Shown here: positions 1-9,478 of the stretch, piece by piece | Position numbering within the stretch: the first letter of the stretch is position 1 | How the letters are laid out: the number at the start of each line of letters is the position of its first letter | NCBI GenBank assembly: GCA_947625205.1 | Contig: CANQNN010000001.1 | Coordinates: 310,001-374,000 of the forward strand | Direction: 5' to 3' | DNA: 64,000 bases | Source of the DNA: an uncultured Lachnospiraceae bacterium | GTDB lineage: Bacteria; Bacillota; Clostridia; Lachnospirales; Lachnospiraceae | Translations under genes and position numbers: made by a program | The notes under the pieces: generated by a model | Told to the model about the DNA's origin: nothing | The model's database searches: none | The model's input: only the letters and a program-made list of their open reading frames with translations

Positions 1-560
1 TGGATTTTGCAAAAGAATTGTGCGACACCTTCCTGGCGTCCCAGCTGGGAGAAATGGAACCCGAACCGGCGCCCGCACCGCAGGCGGCAGCTCCGGCGCC
101 CACACCCCAGCCTACGGCTCCTCCACCGGCAGCAGCGCCCCAGATGGCACCGCAGATGGATATGAACCAGATGAATATGGGCATGGGCATGGGCATGGGA
201 ATGGGAATGCCGCAGATGATGCCACAGATGCAGATGCCGATGATGCAGACGCCGGTGCAGCCTAACATGAATATACAGCCGGCGCAGTTCCAGAATTTTT
301 CCGGCGATTTCAATCCGGCACAGATACAGGAAAACATCGGACTGATCAAGGATGTGCCGCTGGAGGTTACGGTGGAACTGGGCAGGACATCCAAATCCAT
401 ATCGGATATTCTGGATTTTTCACCCGGTACGATCATAGAGCTGGATAAGATCGCCGGTGAGCCGATCGATGTTCTGGTGAACGGCAAATTTGTTGCGAAA
501 GGTGAAGTAGTGGTAATCGAAGAGAGCTTTGGTGTTCGTGTAACCGAAATTATCAAATAA
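1..560 (+). CDS. fliY: Flagellar motor switch protein FliY/FliN, C-terminal part (cut by window edge)
   Basis: This reading frame is open from the first base, so the gene enters from the left. The visible part starts with a Pro/Ala-rich linker, continues into a Met/Gly/Gln-rich stretch, and ends with a SpoA (FliN-type) domain of about 75 residues beginning at NIGLIKDVPLEVTVELGRTS and ending VRVTEIIK at 560. SpoA domains form the lower C-ring of the flagellar switch and bind CheY-P or the export ATPase machinery. The long linker before the SpoA domain suggests the FliY form, which has an upstream CheC-like phosphatase domain, but that domain lies outside the window, so FliN with an extension remains possible. 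cheY follows 19 bases later in the same direction. Confidence 0.88.
   Translation, partial: DFAKELCDTFLASQLGEMEPEPAPAPQAAAPAPTPQPTAPPPAAAPQMAPQMDMNQMNMGMGMGMGMGMPQMMPQMQMPMMQTPVQPNMNIQPAQFQNFSGDFNPAQIQENIGLIKDVPLEVTVELGRTSKSISDILDFSPGTIIELDKIAGEPIDVLVNGKFVAKGEVVVIEESFGVRVTEIIK
177..209 (+). repeat. Hexanucleotide repeat encoding Met-Gly
   Basis: Five tandem hexamers (ATGGGC three times, ATGGGA twice) followed by another ATG sit inside the fliY linker and encode alternating Met-Gly. Gain or loss of a unit would keep the frame and only change linker length. Confidence 0.8.
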
Positions 561-579
561 ATATGATAGGAGAAGAAAG

Positions 580-942
580 ATGGCAAAGAATATTTTGATA
601 TGTGACGATGCAGCATTCATGCGTATGATGATCAAAGACATCCTGACCAAGAACGGGTATAACGTAGCCGGGGAAGCCGAGAACGGCGCCAAGGCTGTCG
701 AGAAATACAACGAAATAAAACCCGATCTTGTGCTGATGGATATTACGATGCCGGAGATGGACGGTATCCAGGCTCTTAAGAAGATCAAGGAGGCGGATCC
801 CGGCGCGATGGTCATTATGTGTTCCGCGATGGGCCAGCAGGCTATGGTTATCGAGTCCATTCAGTCCGGCGCGAAGGATTTTATCGTTAAGCCTTTCCAG
901 GCAGACCGTGTATTAGAGGCTGTGAAAAAGGTAGTGGGATAA
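580..942 (+). CDS. cheY: Chemotaxis response regulator CheY
   Basis: A 120-residue single receiver domain. The acidic pair D9/D10, the phosphorylation site D54 (in LMDITMPEMDG), S82 and K104 are all in place, so the protein should be phosphorylated by CheA and bind the switch. It has no output domain. The ribosome site AGGAGAAG lies 8 bases before the ATG. It sits between fliY and fliO, as in many Clostridia and Bacillus fla/che operons, and its stop codon overlaps the fliO start (taATG at 942). Confidence 0.95.
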   Translation: MAKNILICDDAAFMRMMIKDILTKNGYNVAGEAENGAKAVEKYNEIKPDLVLMDITMPEMDGIQALKKIKEADPGAMVIMCSAMGQQAMVIESIQSGAKDFIVKPFQADRVLEAVKKVVG

Positions 943-1325
943 TGATACTTACAGTATCGGGAAGAACGGATTCCTACATGCAGTTTATTACGGTGCTGAT
1001 CATATTTGTATTTGTTCTGCTGATCACCTATTGGGTCACGAAATGGACCGCCGGTTATCAGAAAAGCAAATCCTCTAATACCAACATAGAGGTATTGGAG
1101 ACGATCAGGCTGTCCGGCAATAAATATGTCCAGATCGTCCGTGTTGGAAGGAAATATTTGGCGGTTGCAACCTGTAAAGATACTGTTACAATGTTGACAG
1201 AGATCCCTGAACAGGATCTGGTTTTTTCTGATCATAATATGTCCGGCACACTTAAATTCAGGGATATATTGGAGAAGATTCAGAAAAGAGATCTGCCGGA
1301 TCAGGAAGATGGAAGAGACGAATGA
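942..1325 (+). CDS. fliO: Flagellar export apparatus protein FliO
   Basis: A 127-residue protein with one membrane segment (about residues 14-31) followed by a cytoplasmic domain containing the FliO-type stretch IEVLETIRLSGNKYVQIVRV. FliO helps assemble the FliP ring of the flagellar type III export gate. Its start overlaps the cheY stop and its end overlaps the fliP start by four bases (1322-1325), which suggests translational coupling. FliO is poorly conserved, so the call rests on topology, the core motif and position. Confidence 0.85.
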   Translation: MILTVSGRTDSYMQFITVLIIFVFVLLITYWVTKWTAGYQKSKSSNTNIEVLETIRLSGNKYVQIVRVGRKYLAVATCKDTVTMLTEIPEQDLVFSDHNMSGTLKFRDILEKIQKRDLPDQEDGRDE

Positions 1326-2203
1326 AAAGATTTTTTTCCGGATATCATTTGGCTAAAATGGTATGCCTGCTGTTAGTGGCAGGCATATTGTGTCTTAGCC
1401 GGAAGACAACGGCGTATGCAGTCTCGGATACTCCGTACCGTGATTCCAATCTTACCGGAACCACGGATGAGAGGACAAATATCCGGGAACCGGGACAGTC
1501 CCAGGACGCCGATGAGCTTGCGGAACTGAATATCGGCAATACGGTGACGATCACATACGGCGACGGCAACGGCAGCGTGAACGGTGCCCTGCGTATACTG
1601 GTGATCCTTACGCTGATTGCCATTGCGCCTACCCTGATCATTATGATGACCTCGTTTACCAGGATCATTATTGTCCTGCATTTTACGAGGCAGGCTCTCA
1701 ACACACAGACGGCGCCGCCTAACACGGTACTGATCGGTATCGCGCTCTTTCTGACGTTCTTTATCATGCAGCCTACGCTCAGCACGATCTATACGGACGC
1801 GGTGGTTCCCTATGAGGCGGGCGAGCTGGAGGATGAGGAAGCGCTTGCGAAGGCGGCGGAACCGCTCAGACAGTTTATGTACAAGCAGACGCTCAAGAAG
1901 GACGTAAGTCTGTTTATGGACATCAACCGGCTGGACTGGAACGGTGAACTGGATGACATACCGTTGAGCGTTCTGGTTCCAAGCTTCATTATCAGCGAGT
2001 TGCGGACCGCATTTGTGATAGGATTCTTGATATATATTCCTTTTATCGTGATAGATATGGTCGTGGCGTCAACGCTTATGAGTATGGGTATGATGATGCT
2101 GCCGCCGACAACGATATCGATGCCGTTTAAGATCCTTCTGTTTGTTCTGGCAGACGGCTGGTATCTGATCATTGAGGGATTGGTAAGAAGTTTTTACTAT
2201 TAG
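1322..2203 (+). CDS. fliP: Flagellar export gate protein FliP
   Basis: A 293-residue protein. Residues 1-31 form a cleavable-type signal peptide, then comes an extra periplasm-side linker of about 45 residues, and then the FliP core with four hydrophobic segments. Characteristic FliP stretches include MMTSFTRIIIVLHFTRQALN and FIPFIVIDMVVASTLMSMGM-like sequence ending near MMMLPPTTISMPFKILLFVL. FliP forms the pentameric core of the FliPQR export gate. It is longer than the usual 245-255 residues because of the N-terminal linker. Confidence 0.96.
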   Translation: MKRFFSGYHLAKMVCLLLVAGILCLSRKTTAYAVSDTPYRDSNLTGTTDERTNIREPGQSQDADELAELNIGNTVTITYGDGNGSVNGALRILVILTLIAIAPTLIIMMTSFTRIIIVLHFTRQALNTQTAPPNTVLIGIALFLTFFIMQPTLSTIYTDAVVPYEAGELEDEEALAKAAEPLRQFMYKQTLKKDVSLFMDINRLDWNGELDDIPLSVLVPSFIISELRTAFVIGFLIYIPFIVIDMVVASTLMSMGMMMLPPTTISMPFKILLFVLADGWYLIIEGLVRSFYY

Positions 2204-2266
2204 CTGCCGTACAGCGGCCGGCTTTAGGGTGAACGTGTTATGTTCCGGTAAGAAGGGAAGAGAAGC

Positions 2267-2536
2267 ATGACAATAGATGACGTCACTGCGGTGGCACAGA
2301 CAGCTATATATACGATTATCAAATGCGCGGCGCCGCTCCTTCTGGTGTCTTTGGTTGTCGGTCTGATCGTCAGTATCTTTCAGACGGTCACTTCCATACA
2401 GGAGCAGACGCTTACGTTTATTCCGAAGATACTGGCCGTCTTTCTGACGCTTATTGTTCTGGGACACTGGATCATGAACAATATGGTGCAGTATATGATA
2501 GAACTCTGGTCTGATTTCGGCGCCTATATCAGATAA
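2267..2536 (+). CDS. fliQ: Flagellar export gate protein FliQ
   Basis: An 89-residue protein with two membrane helices, the usual FliQ size. The conserved stretch LVVGLIVSIFQTVTSIQEQT and the following LTFIPKI are typical. FliQ subunits wrap around FliP in the export gate. The ribosome site AGAAGGGAAGAGA precedes the ATG. It follows fliP after 63 bases and precedes fliR by 14. Confidence 0.96.
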   Translation: MTIDDVTAVAQTAIYTIIKCAAPLLLVSLVVGLIVSIFQTVTSIQEQTLTFIPKILAVFLTLIVLGHWIMNNMVQYMIELWSDFGAYIR

Positions 2537-2550
2537 GGGCATGAGGCGGA

Positions 2551-3330
2551 ATGATCGATATAACATTTACTTATGCGGATTTAGAATATTATTTGCTGAT
2601 ACTGGTGCGTATCACCTGCTTTGTTTTTGTCGCGCCGTTTTTCTCGTTAAACGGCGTGCCGCGTAGGGTCAAGGTGGGCTTTAGTATTTTTGTGGCATAC
2701 CTGATCTATACGGCTGTGGACCGCAATGAGGTGGTATATAACACGGTCCTTGGATATGCGGTCATTGTCATGAAGGAGGCGCTCACCGGATTCCTGATCG
2801 GGTGGGGCGCACAGATATGTACTACGGTAACTTCTTTTGCGGGCAGCATTGCCGATATGGAGATCGGTATCTCTATGGTGTCCCTGATGGACCCGACTAC
2901 GCGGCAGCAGGCGACTTTTACGGGCGTGTTCTATCAATATATTTTTACGCTGTTCATGATCTTTACGGGTATGTACCAGTATCTGCTGAGAGCGCTGATA
3001 GACAGCTTTACGCTGATACCGGTGAACGGAGCGGTTTTTAAGACGCAGTCACTGGTGCAGTCTGTGATCATGTTCATGAGTGATTATATAGCGATAGGAT
3101 TCCGCATCATACTTCCGATCTTCTGCACGATGATACTGCTGAATGCCATTCTTGGCGTTCTTGCAAAGATATCTCCGCAGATGAATATGTTTGCGGTGGG
3201 TATGCAGCTCAAAGTACTGATCGGCCTGGGAATTTTGTTCCTGACTGTCAGGATGCTTCCCGATGCGGCGGATTTTGTATTTAACGAGATGAAGAGGATG
3301 ATCGTGTCCTTTGTAGGGGGAATGACATGA
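2551..3330 (+). CDS. fliR: Flagellar export gate protein FliR
   Basis: A 259-residue polytopic protein with about six membrane segments. It shows the FliR features FVFVAPFFSLNGVPRRVKVG near the N terminus and the central stretch ending SLMDPTTRQQAT. FliR completes the FliPQR gate and contacts FlhB. Its 3' end overlaps flhB by four bases (3327-3330). Length matches the family. Confidence 0.96.
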   Translation: MIDITFTYADLEYYLLILVRITCFVFVAPFFSLNGVPRRVKVGFSIFVAYLIYTAVDRNEVVYNTVLGYAVIVMKEALTGFLIGWGAQICTTVTSFAGSIADMEIGISMVSLMDPTTRQQATFTGVFYQYIFTLFMIFTGMYQYLLRALIDSFTLIPVNGAVFKTQSLVQSVIMFMSDYIAIGFRIILPIFCTMILLNAILGVLAKISPQMNMFAVGMQLKVLIGLGILFLTVRMLPDAADFVFNEMKRMIVSFVGGMT

Positions 3331-4439
3331 TACCAGAATATGATCTCCAGTTTTTTGCCAAAGACGGTCCCGGCGGTGAGAAGACTGAGGAGCCTACTGC
3401 CAAGAAGCTGGCGGATGCCCGTAAGGAAGGACAGGTTGCCAAGAGCAGGGAGATAACCAATGCGTTTGAACTGTTGACGTTTTTTTTGCTGATCTATTTC
3501 TGGGTCAGGTATATGGGGACCTTTTTTGTAGGTAATATATATGATATCTATTCCCAGATCCCGGAGTATATTAAGATGTATGACGGGCACATACAGGAGC
3601 AGACGTTCAGTATGCTTTTTGTACAGTCCATGCTGAGAGTGCTTCTGATCATGGCGCCCTTTTTGGCGGTGGGATTTCTGGTGGCTGTGATAACGAATGT
3701 GGTGCAGGTTAAATGGAGGCCCACATCGAAGCCTTTGCAGCCTAAGTTTAATAAGCTCAATCCTATCAGCGGTTTTAAACGTTTTTTTTCCGTCAATTCG
3801 CTCGTGGAGCTGGTAAAGTCGCTGCTGAAGATCGGGCTGGTCGGCTATGTGGTCTATTCCTATCTGAAAAAAAATATGCCGCCGCTGTACCAGTTCTACG
3901 GGATATCTCTGAATCAGGGCATCTTACAGATCGGTACGCTGGTGGTGATGCTGGGGATTCGGATATCGCTTTTCTATATGATCATCGCGCTGCTTGATTA
4001 CATCTATCAGAAGGTCAAGTTCAAGAACGATATGAAGATGACCAAGCAGGAAGTCAAGGACGAGTATAAGAACCAGGAAGGTGATCCGCAGATCAAGAGC
4101 AGACAGCGTCAGAGGATGCAGGAAGCGTCAAGACGGCGTATGATGCAGCAGCTGCCGCAGGCGGACGTGGTCATTACCAACCCGACCCACTATGCGGTGG
4201 CGATCAAGTATGACCCGGCATTGTACGATGCGCCTTATGTGATAGCCAAGGGCGCGGATTATCTGGCGCAGAAGATCAAGGACGAGGCGAAAGAAAACCA
4301 CATTGAGATCGTGGAGAATAAGCCGCTTGCGCGAATGCTCTATGCGAATGTGGATGTGGGGAGCGTTGTTCCGCCGGAGTTATACCAGGCGGTGGCGGAG
4401 GTGCTCGCTTTCGTATACCATCTGCAGGGGAAAGTCTGA
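3327..4439 (+). CDS. flhB: Flagellar export switch protein FlhB
   Basis: A 370-residue protein with a short cytoplasmic N terminus (EKTEEPTAKKLADARKEGQV), four membrane helices, and the cytoplasmic autocleavage domain. The self-cleavage site NPTH is present as N285-P286-T287-H288, so the substrate-specificity switch from rod/hook to filament export should work. The start overlaps the fliR end. The downstream 73-base gap to flhA holds only a strong ribosome site, AAAGGAGG. Confidence 0.97.
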   Translation: MIPEYDLQFFAKDGPGGEKTEEPTAKKLADARKEGQVAKSREITNAFELLTFFLLIYFWVRYMGTFFVGNIYDIYSQIPEYIKMYDGHIQEQTFSMLFVQSMLRVLLIMAPFLAVGFLVAVITNVVQVKWRPTSKPLQPKFNKLNPISGFKRFFSVNSLVELVKSLLKIGLVGYVVYSYLKKNMPPLYQFYGISLNQGILQIGTLVVMLGIRISLFYMIIALLDYIYQKVKFKNDMKMTKQEVKDEYKNQEGDPQIKSRQRQRMQEASRRRMMQQLPQADVVITNPTHYAVAIKYDPALYDAPYVIAKGADYLAQKIKDEAKENHIEIVENKPLARMLYANVDVGSVVPPELYQAVAEVLAFVYHLQGKV

Positions 4440-4512
4440 ACATACGGATTGTCTGCCTATATGTCAGCGCCATGCGGCCTGACGCAAAAATTACGGAAAG
4501 GAGGATGCGTTC

Positions 4513-6555
4513 ATGGGAAATCTGAAGAAAGCCGATCTGGGCGTTGCTCTGTATATTCTCGCGGCGTTTGTCATGCTGATCGTGCCCATCTCTTCAGGGC
4601 TGCTGGACGTTCTGCTGGCGTGCAACATCGCCGTGGCGTTCACGGTCATGTTCGGCTGTATGTTTGCCGAGGAAGTGCTGAAGATGTCTTATTTCCCGAC
4701 GATCCTCCTCTTTACGACGATCTTCAGGATCGCGCTGAACGTATCTTCCACCAAGCTGATTCTCTCTACGGGCGATCCGGGCAACGTGGTCCGCACCTTC
4801 GGGGAGTATGTGGGCGGCGGCGATCTGGTCATAGGCGTCATCGTATTCATTATACTGATACTGGTCCAGTTTATGATCATTAACAAGGGCTCCGAGCGTG
4901 TGGCTGAAGTGACGGCGAGGTTTACGCTGGACGCTATGCCCGGTAAACAGATGGCGATCGATGCGGACCTGAATACAGGCGCCATCAATGATGCGGAGGC
5001 TAAGAGGCGCCGTGACAAGATCCAGGAGGAAGCCAGCTTCTTCGGTTCTATGGACGGTGCCGTTAAGTATGTTAAGGGAGATGCCACAGCCGGTCTTCTG
5101 ATCACCTTTATCAATATTGTGGGCGGTATCGCTATGGCTGTATGGCGCCGGGGCATGGATATCAACGATGCTTTATCGACATACACGATCCTGACGATCG
5201 GTGACGGTCTGGTGAGCCAGATCCCGTCTCTGCTCATTTCCCTGTCAACAGGTATTCTGGTAACGAAGGGCTCCAAGGACGCCGATTTCGGCACGGTGCT
5301 GATCGGACAGCTATTCGGCGTGCCCAAGGTACTCTATCTGGTGGGCGCCGTTATCACGGTCCTGGGGATCATCACGCCGCTCAATACAATTGTATTTGTC
5401 GCTCTGGGGCTTATCTTTATCGTGGCCGGCCGGATGATGGCGGGTACGATCGAGACGGCGGAGATAGAACACGAGGCGGACGAAGAGGAAGCAGCTGCGG
5501 AGGAGATTCGGCAGCCGGAGAATGTCACATCTCTGTTACAGGTCGATCCGATCGAGCTGGAATTCGGTTACGGTATCATACCGCTTGCGGATGTCAACCA
5601 GGGCGGCGATCTTCTGGATCGTGTCGTTATGATCAGGCGTCAGATCGCGCTGGAGCTTGGTACTGTCGTGCCGATCATTCGTCTGCGGGATAACATACAG
5701 TTGAATCCGAATCAATATATTATTAAAATAAAGGGTGTACAGGTCAGTGAAGGGGAGATCCTTTTTGACCATTATATGGCGATGAATCCCGGCTATGTGG
5801 AGGAAGAGATCACGGGTATCCCTACTTTTGAGCCTTCCTTCCATCTGCCGGCGATCTGGATCACGGAAAGTCAGAGAGAGCGTGCGGAGAGTATGGGTTA
5901 CACCGTAGTCGATCCGCCCTCCATCATAGCGACGCATCTGACTGAGATCATCAGGCAGTACATAGCGGAGCTTCTGACCAGACAGGATGTGCAGAATCTG
6001 GTCAACAACTTGAAGGAGTCCAATCCTTCACTTGTGGAGGAGCTGGTGCCTAAGCTGTTAGGACTTGGCGAGATACAGAAGGTATTGCAGAATCTTCTCA
6101 AAGAGGGCGTATCCATCAGAGATTTGCTCACGATCTTTGAGACGCTTGCCGATTATGCAGCATCAACGAGGGATACCGATATTCTGACCGAGTATGCCAG
6201 ACAGAGTCTCAAGCGAGCGATCTCCAACAAGTTTTTCCCTCCTAATGAGACGACCAGCGTGGTGACGCTTGATCCGAAGCTGGAGCAGGAGATCATGTCG
6301 AGTGTCAAGCAGACGGAGCAGGGCTCCTATATGACGCTTGATCCGGCTAAGACCAAAGCGATCATGGAGTCTGTGGGAACCGAGACAAAGAAACTGGAAG
6401 ACCTGGGCAAGATGCCGATCGTGATCACATCGCCTATTGTGAGGATTTATTTTAAGAAGCTGACGGAAGATTACTACAAGGATCTGATCGTTGTGTCTTA
6501 CAACGAGGTGGAGTCCAATATTGAATTACAGTCTGTTGGGATGGTGACAGCATAA
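4513..6555 (+). CDS. flhA: Flagellar export gate protein FlhA
   Basis: A 680-residue protein. The first 320 residues hold about eight membrane helices with the FHIPEP-family signature near residues 140-165 (DAMPGKQMAIDADLNTG). An acidic linker follows, and the C-terminal half is the cytoplasmic FlhA-C domain that docks chaperone-substrate complexes. FlhA forms the nonameric ring that energises export with the proton motive force. It lies between flhB and flhF, and its last base overlaps the flhF ATG. Confidence 0.97.
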   Translation: MGNLKKADLGVALYILAAFVMLIVPISSGLLDVLLACNIAVAFTVMFGCMFAEEVLKMSYFPTILLFTTIFRIALNVSSTKLILSTGDPGNVVRTFGEYVGGGDLVIGVIVFIILILVQFMIINKGSERVAEVTARFTLDAMPGKQMAIDADLNTGAINDAEAKRRRDKIQEEASFFGSMDGAVKYVKGDATAGLLITFINIVGGIAMAVWRRGMDINDALSTYTILTIGDGLVSQIPSLLISLSTGILVTKGSKDADFGTVLIGQLFGVPKVLYLVGAVITVLGIITPLNTIVFVALGLIFIVAGRMMAGTIETAEIEHEADEEEAAAEEIRQPENVTSLLQVDPIELEFGYGIIPLADVNQGGDLLDRVVMIRRQIALELGTVVPIIRLRDNIQLNPNQYIIKIKGVQVSEGEILFDHYMAMNPGYVEEEITGIPTFEPSFHLPAIWITESQRERAESMGYTVVDPPSIIATHLTEIIRQYIAELLTRQDVQNLVNNLKESNPSLVEELVPKLLGLGEIQKVLQNLLKEGVSIRDLLTIFETLADYAASTRDTDILTEYARQSLKRAISNKFFPPNETTSVVTLDPKLEQEIMSSVKQTEQGSYMTLDPAKTKAIMESVGTETKKLEDLGKMPIVITSPIVRIYFKKLTEDYYKDLIVVSYNEVESNIELQSVGMVTA

Positions 6556-7769
6556 TGATAATCAAAAAATTTACTGCAAAAACAGAAAAAGAGGCGCTGG
6601 AAAACGCCAAAAAAGAACTTGGCGACGGCGTTGTAGTCATGAACGTCAGGGATGTGAAGGCCAGAGGCTTTTTCTCCTTTTTAAAACCGCACATGACGGA
6701 GGTGACGGTGGCGCTGGAGGAGGAGAGCGAGCGGTATACGGCGGCGGTGTCGGCGATCAACAGCGTGATAGCATCCAGCCAGACGAAGGAGAAGGAAGCG
6801 CAGGCGGCCAAGGGCGCCCCTGACGAACCGCAGGAGACGGTCAGAAAAGAGAGCAGCGCCATCGAGGAGAAGCTGGATAGTCTGCAGTCTCTGCTGGAAC
6901 AGCAGCTGCAGAAGCCGGACGAGGACAAGGAAGATAAGGACAGCAGGGACGGGGCGGCCAAAGAGGAGACGGAGATCGATAAGTTTATGAAGCTGCTTCA
7001 CGACACCATGCTCAACAATGAGGTGGACGAGAAGTACGCAGGGGAGATCATAGACGAGATCGCGCAGATCAATAAGCCGAATATGCCCTTTGACTATGCG
7101 CTTGCAAACATCTACCAGAAGATGATCCTTAAATTTGGCATGCCAAACTGCATTACGCCCGCTTCCAAGGGAATCAAGATGGTATTCTTCATCGGACCTA
7201 CGGGCGTGGGAAAGACGACCACCATAGCCAAGATCGCATCGATCTTTCGCGTGGACCAGAAGAAGAAGGTGGCGCTTCTGACGGCCGATACCTATCGTAT
7301 CGCGGCGGCAGAGCAGCTGCGCACATATGCTAATATACTGGAGGTGCCTTTCCGCATCATTTATACGGTGGAGGAGATAGAGAAGGCGCTGGAGGATTTC
7401 AGGGACTATGACTATATCCTTGTAGATACGGCGGGGCATTCCCATCAAAACAGTGCACAGAAAGAGAGTATGAGCAATTTTATTCATTCCGTGGACGGCA
7501 AGATCGAAAAAGAGGTCTACCTTGTGCTGAGCGCAACGACCAAATACCGCGATCTGATCAGTATAGCGGACGCTTACAAGGAGATGACGGACTTTAAGCT
7601 GATCTTTACCAAACTGGATGAGACGACAACGCTTGGCAATCTGCTGAATCTGAGGCTGTATACGGATGCGGCGCTGTCTTACGTGACCTACGGACAGAAT
7701 GTGCCGGATGACATCGAAGAGTTTAATCCGCAGAAGACGGTCAAGAAGCTGCTTGGAGGAAAGGACTAA
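6555..7769 (+). CDS. flhF: SRP-type GTPase FlhF, flagellar placement
   Basis: A 404-residue protein with three parts: an N-terminal B domain (about residues 1-90), a charged Lys/Glu-rich linker and helical N domain, and a C-terminal SRP-family GTPase. The GTPase motifs are visible: GPTGVGKT at 214-221, DTYRIAAAEQL from 245, and DTAGHSHQN from 291. FlhF marks the flagellar site and recruits early basal-body parts. It overlaps the flhA stop and precedes flhG by 12 bases. Its GTPase partner motif is found in that neighbour. Confidence 0.95.
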   Translation: MIIKKFTAKTEKEALENAKKELGDGVVVMNVRDVKARGFFSFLKPHMTEVTVALEEESERYTAAVSAINSVIASSQTKEKEAQAAKGAPDEPQETVRKESSAIEEKLDSLQSLLEQQLQKPDEDKEDKDSRDGAAKEETEIDKFMKLLHDTMLNNEVDEKYAGEIIDEIAQINKPNMPFDYALANIYQKMILKFGMPNCITPASKGIKMVFFIGPTGVGKTTTIAKIASIFRVDQKKKVALLTADTYRIAAAEQLRTYANILEVPFRIIYTVEEIEKALEDFRDYDYILVDTAGHSHQNSAQKESMSNFIHSVDGKIEKEVYLVLSATTKYRDLISIADAYKEMTDFKLIFTKLDETTTLGNLLNLRLYTDAALSYVTYGQNVPDDIEEFNPQKTVKKLLGGKD

Positions 7770-7781
7770 GGAGGACGCCTC

Positions 7782-8657
7782 ATGGATCAGGCTGAACAAT
7801 TACGTAATATCATAAAGGCAAACGCCCAGCCGCAGCGCCCTCTGGCGAGAGTGATCACTGTCACGAGCGGTAAGGGCGGTGTCGGAAAATCCAACACGGC
7901 CATCAATCTGGCAATACAGTTCCGCAAAATGGGGCAGAGGGTGATCATACTCGACGCCGATTTCGGACTGGCAAATATCGAGATCATGTTTGGAGCCGTT
8001 CCAAAACATAATCTGTGTGATTTAATATATCAGGGCAAGAGCATACGCGACATTATCACATGGGGCCCTATGGAGGTAGGCTTTATCTCCGGCGGTTCCG
8101 GCATTGCGGGTATGTCGAACTTAAGCAGGGATTATCTGAATTATATTATTCAGAACCTTGTGGAGCTGGATGAGATGGCGGATACGATCATAGTGGACAC
8201 CGGGGCAGGCATATCCGATGCCGTGCTGGAATTCCTGGTAGCAAGCGGGGAGATCCTGCTTGTGACAACGCCGGAGCCGACTTCCATTACGGATTCCTAC
8301 TCTCTGCTCAAGGCGCTCAGCAGGCATCCCAGGTATTCACCGGATACATCGCAGATCAAGGTGATCGCCAACAAGGTGTTCGGAGAAGCGGAGGCGGAGG
8401 CGCTGTACGCGAAGCTTGAGGCGGTGGTTGGCCGTTATCTGAAGGTGCCGATCACTTATCTGGGAATGATACCGCAGGATGCGCAGTTAGCCAAGGCCGT
8501 GATGCAGCAGATGCCGGTGTCGCTTGACAATCCCCGCGCGCGGTCTGCGGTTGCGTATGAGATGATCGCGGCGAAGCTGATGAACAAGGAACTGAACGCG
8601 AATCTGACAAAGCGGGGCATGGCGGCATTTTTCTCTCATATTATATCTAAGAGATAG
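7782..8657 (+). CDS. flhG: MinD-like ATPase FlhG, flagellar number regulator
   Basis: A 291-residue ParA/MinD ATPase. The deviant Walker A KGGVGKS lies at residues 31-37, DADFGLAN at 58-65, and a Walker B-like IIVDTGAG later. The N terminus carries the DQAxxLR motif (DQAEQLR, residues 2-8) that in FlhG proteins activates the GTPase of FlhF, encoded just upstream. A basic, amphipathic C terminus could bind the membrane as in MinD. FlhF and FlhG together set flagellar number and position. Confidence 0.95.
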   Translation: MDQAEQLRNIIKANAQPQRPLARVITVTSGKGGVGKSNTAINLAIQFRKMGQRVIILDADFGLANIEIMFGAVPKHNLCDLIYQGKSIRDIITWGPMEVGFISGGSGIAGMSNLSRDYLNYIIQNLVELDEMADTIIVDTGAGISDAVLEFLVASGEILLVTTPEPTSITDSYSLLKALSRHPRYSPDTSQIKVIANKVFGEAEAEALYAKLEAVVGRYLKVPITYLGMIPQDAQLAKAVMQQMPVSLDNPRARSAVAYEMIAAKLMNKELNANLTKRGMAAFFSHIISKR

Positions 8658-8722
8658 CGTGCGTGACCGTTTGCGCAGTGAGAACAGAATGCCGTTTCGC
8701 CGGCAGAATGGAGAATTATTGT

Positions 8723-9478
8723 ATGGCTAATCTTTTGTCTAAATATGTAGTGCCCGGCTGTCGTGTGGATATGCAGGCGATAGAACGTTATAAGGGGCTG
8801 TCGCAGGATAATACAGGCGATAACGCTGAAGGTCATAAAACTTATCAGAGCCAGGTGATCGATGTGCTGTCGGAGGACAGGGTGGAGATATCTATGCCGA
8901 TGGAGAGATCCAAGCTGGTGCTTCTGCCTGTAGACGGCGAGTTTGATCTGTATTTTTATTCCGACAGCGGTTTGTATCAGTGTTATGCCAGAATTGTGGA
9001 CCGTTATAAAAATAACAGTCTTTATGTATTGGTTCTGGACCTTATAAGCAATCTGCGCAAGCACCAGCGCAGGGAATATTACCGTTTCAGCTGCGCGCTT
9101 GAGATGAATTCCAGGCAGTTGGAGGAAGAGGAGCTGGGGTATGTGGAGAATAAAGAAGACGTTCTGATACCCCAGCTGCCGTTAAAAAGCAGCATCATCG
9201 TGGATATCAGCGGCGGCGGACTCAGATTTGTGGCAAACTATGCATATGAACCCCAGAGCCTGATCCTGTGCAAGTATAATCTGCTGGTCAGTGGAGTGAC
9301 CAAGGAATATAACCTGGTGGGAAAAGTCTTAAGCGTGAGAGAACTGGATAACCGCAAAGGGGTTTTTGAGCACAGGGTACAATATGTCAATGTGGATGCG
9401 GCGGAACGTGAGGAGATCATCAGGTATATTTTTGATGAAGAGCGTAAGGCGCTGAAAAACCAAAAGGGCGACTGGTGA
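8723..9478 (+). CDS. PilZ-domain c-di-GMP effector (flagellar brake, YcgR/YpfA type)
   Basis: A 251-residue protein from the ATG at 8723. The frame is open further up to 8663, but GGAG at 8710-8713 is correctly spaced for 8723. The N-terminal half resembles the YcgR-type domain, and the C-terminal half is a PilZ domain with both c-di-GMP binding motifs: KHQRREYYRF (RxxxR type) and DISGGGLRF (D/NxSxxG). Such proteins bind c-di-GMP and slow or stop the motor. Its place between flhG and cheB supports a role in motility. A c-di-GMP phosphodiesterase candidate lies at 55720. Confidence 0.85.
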   Translation: MANLLSKYVVPGCRVDMQAIERYKGLSQDNTGDNAEGHKTYQSQVIDVLSEDRVEISMPMERSKLVLLPVDGEFDLYFYSDSGLYQCYARIVDRYKNNSLYVLVLDLISNLRKHQRREYYRFSCALEMNSRQLEEEELGYVENKEDVLIPQLPLKSSIIVDISGGGLRFVANYAYEPQSLILCKYNLLVSGVTKEYNLVGKVLSVRELDNRKGVFEHRVQYVNVDAAEREEIIRYIFDEERKALKNQKGDW

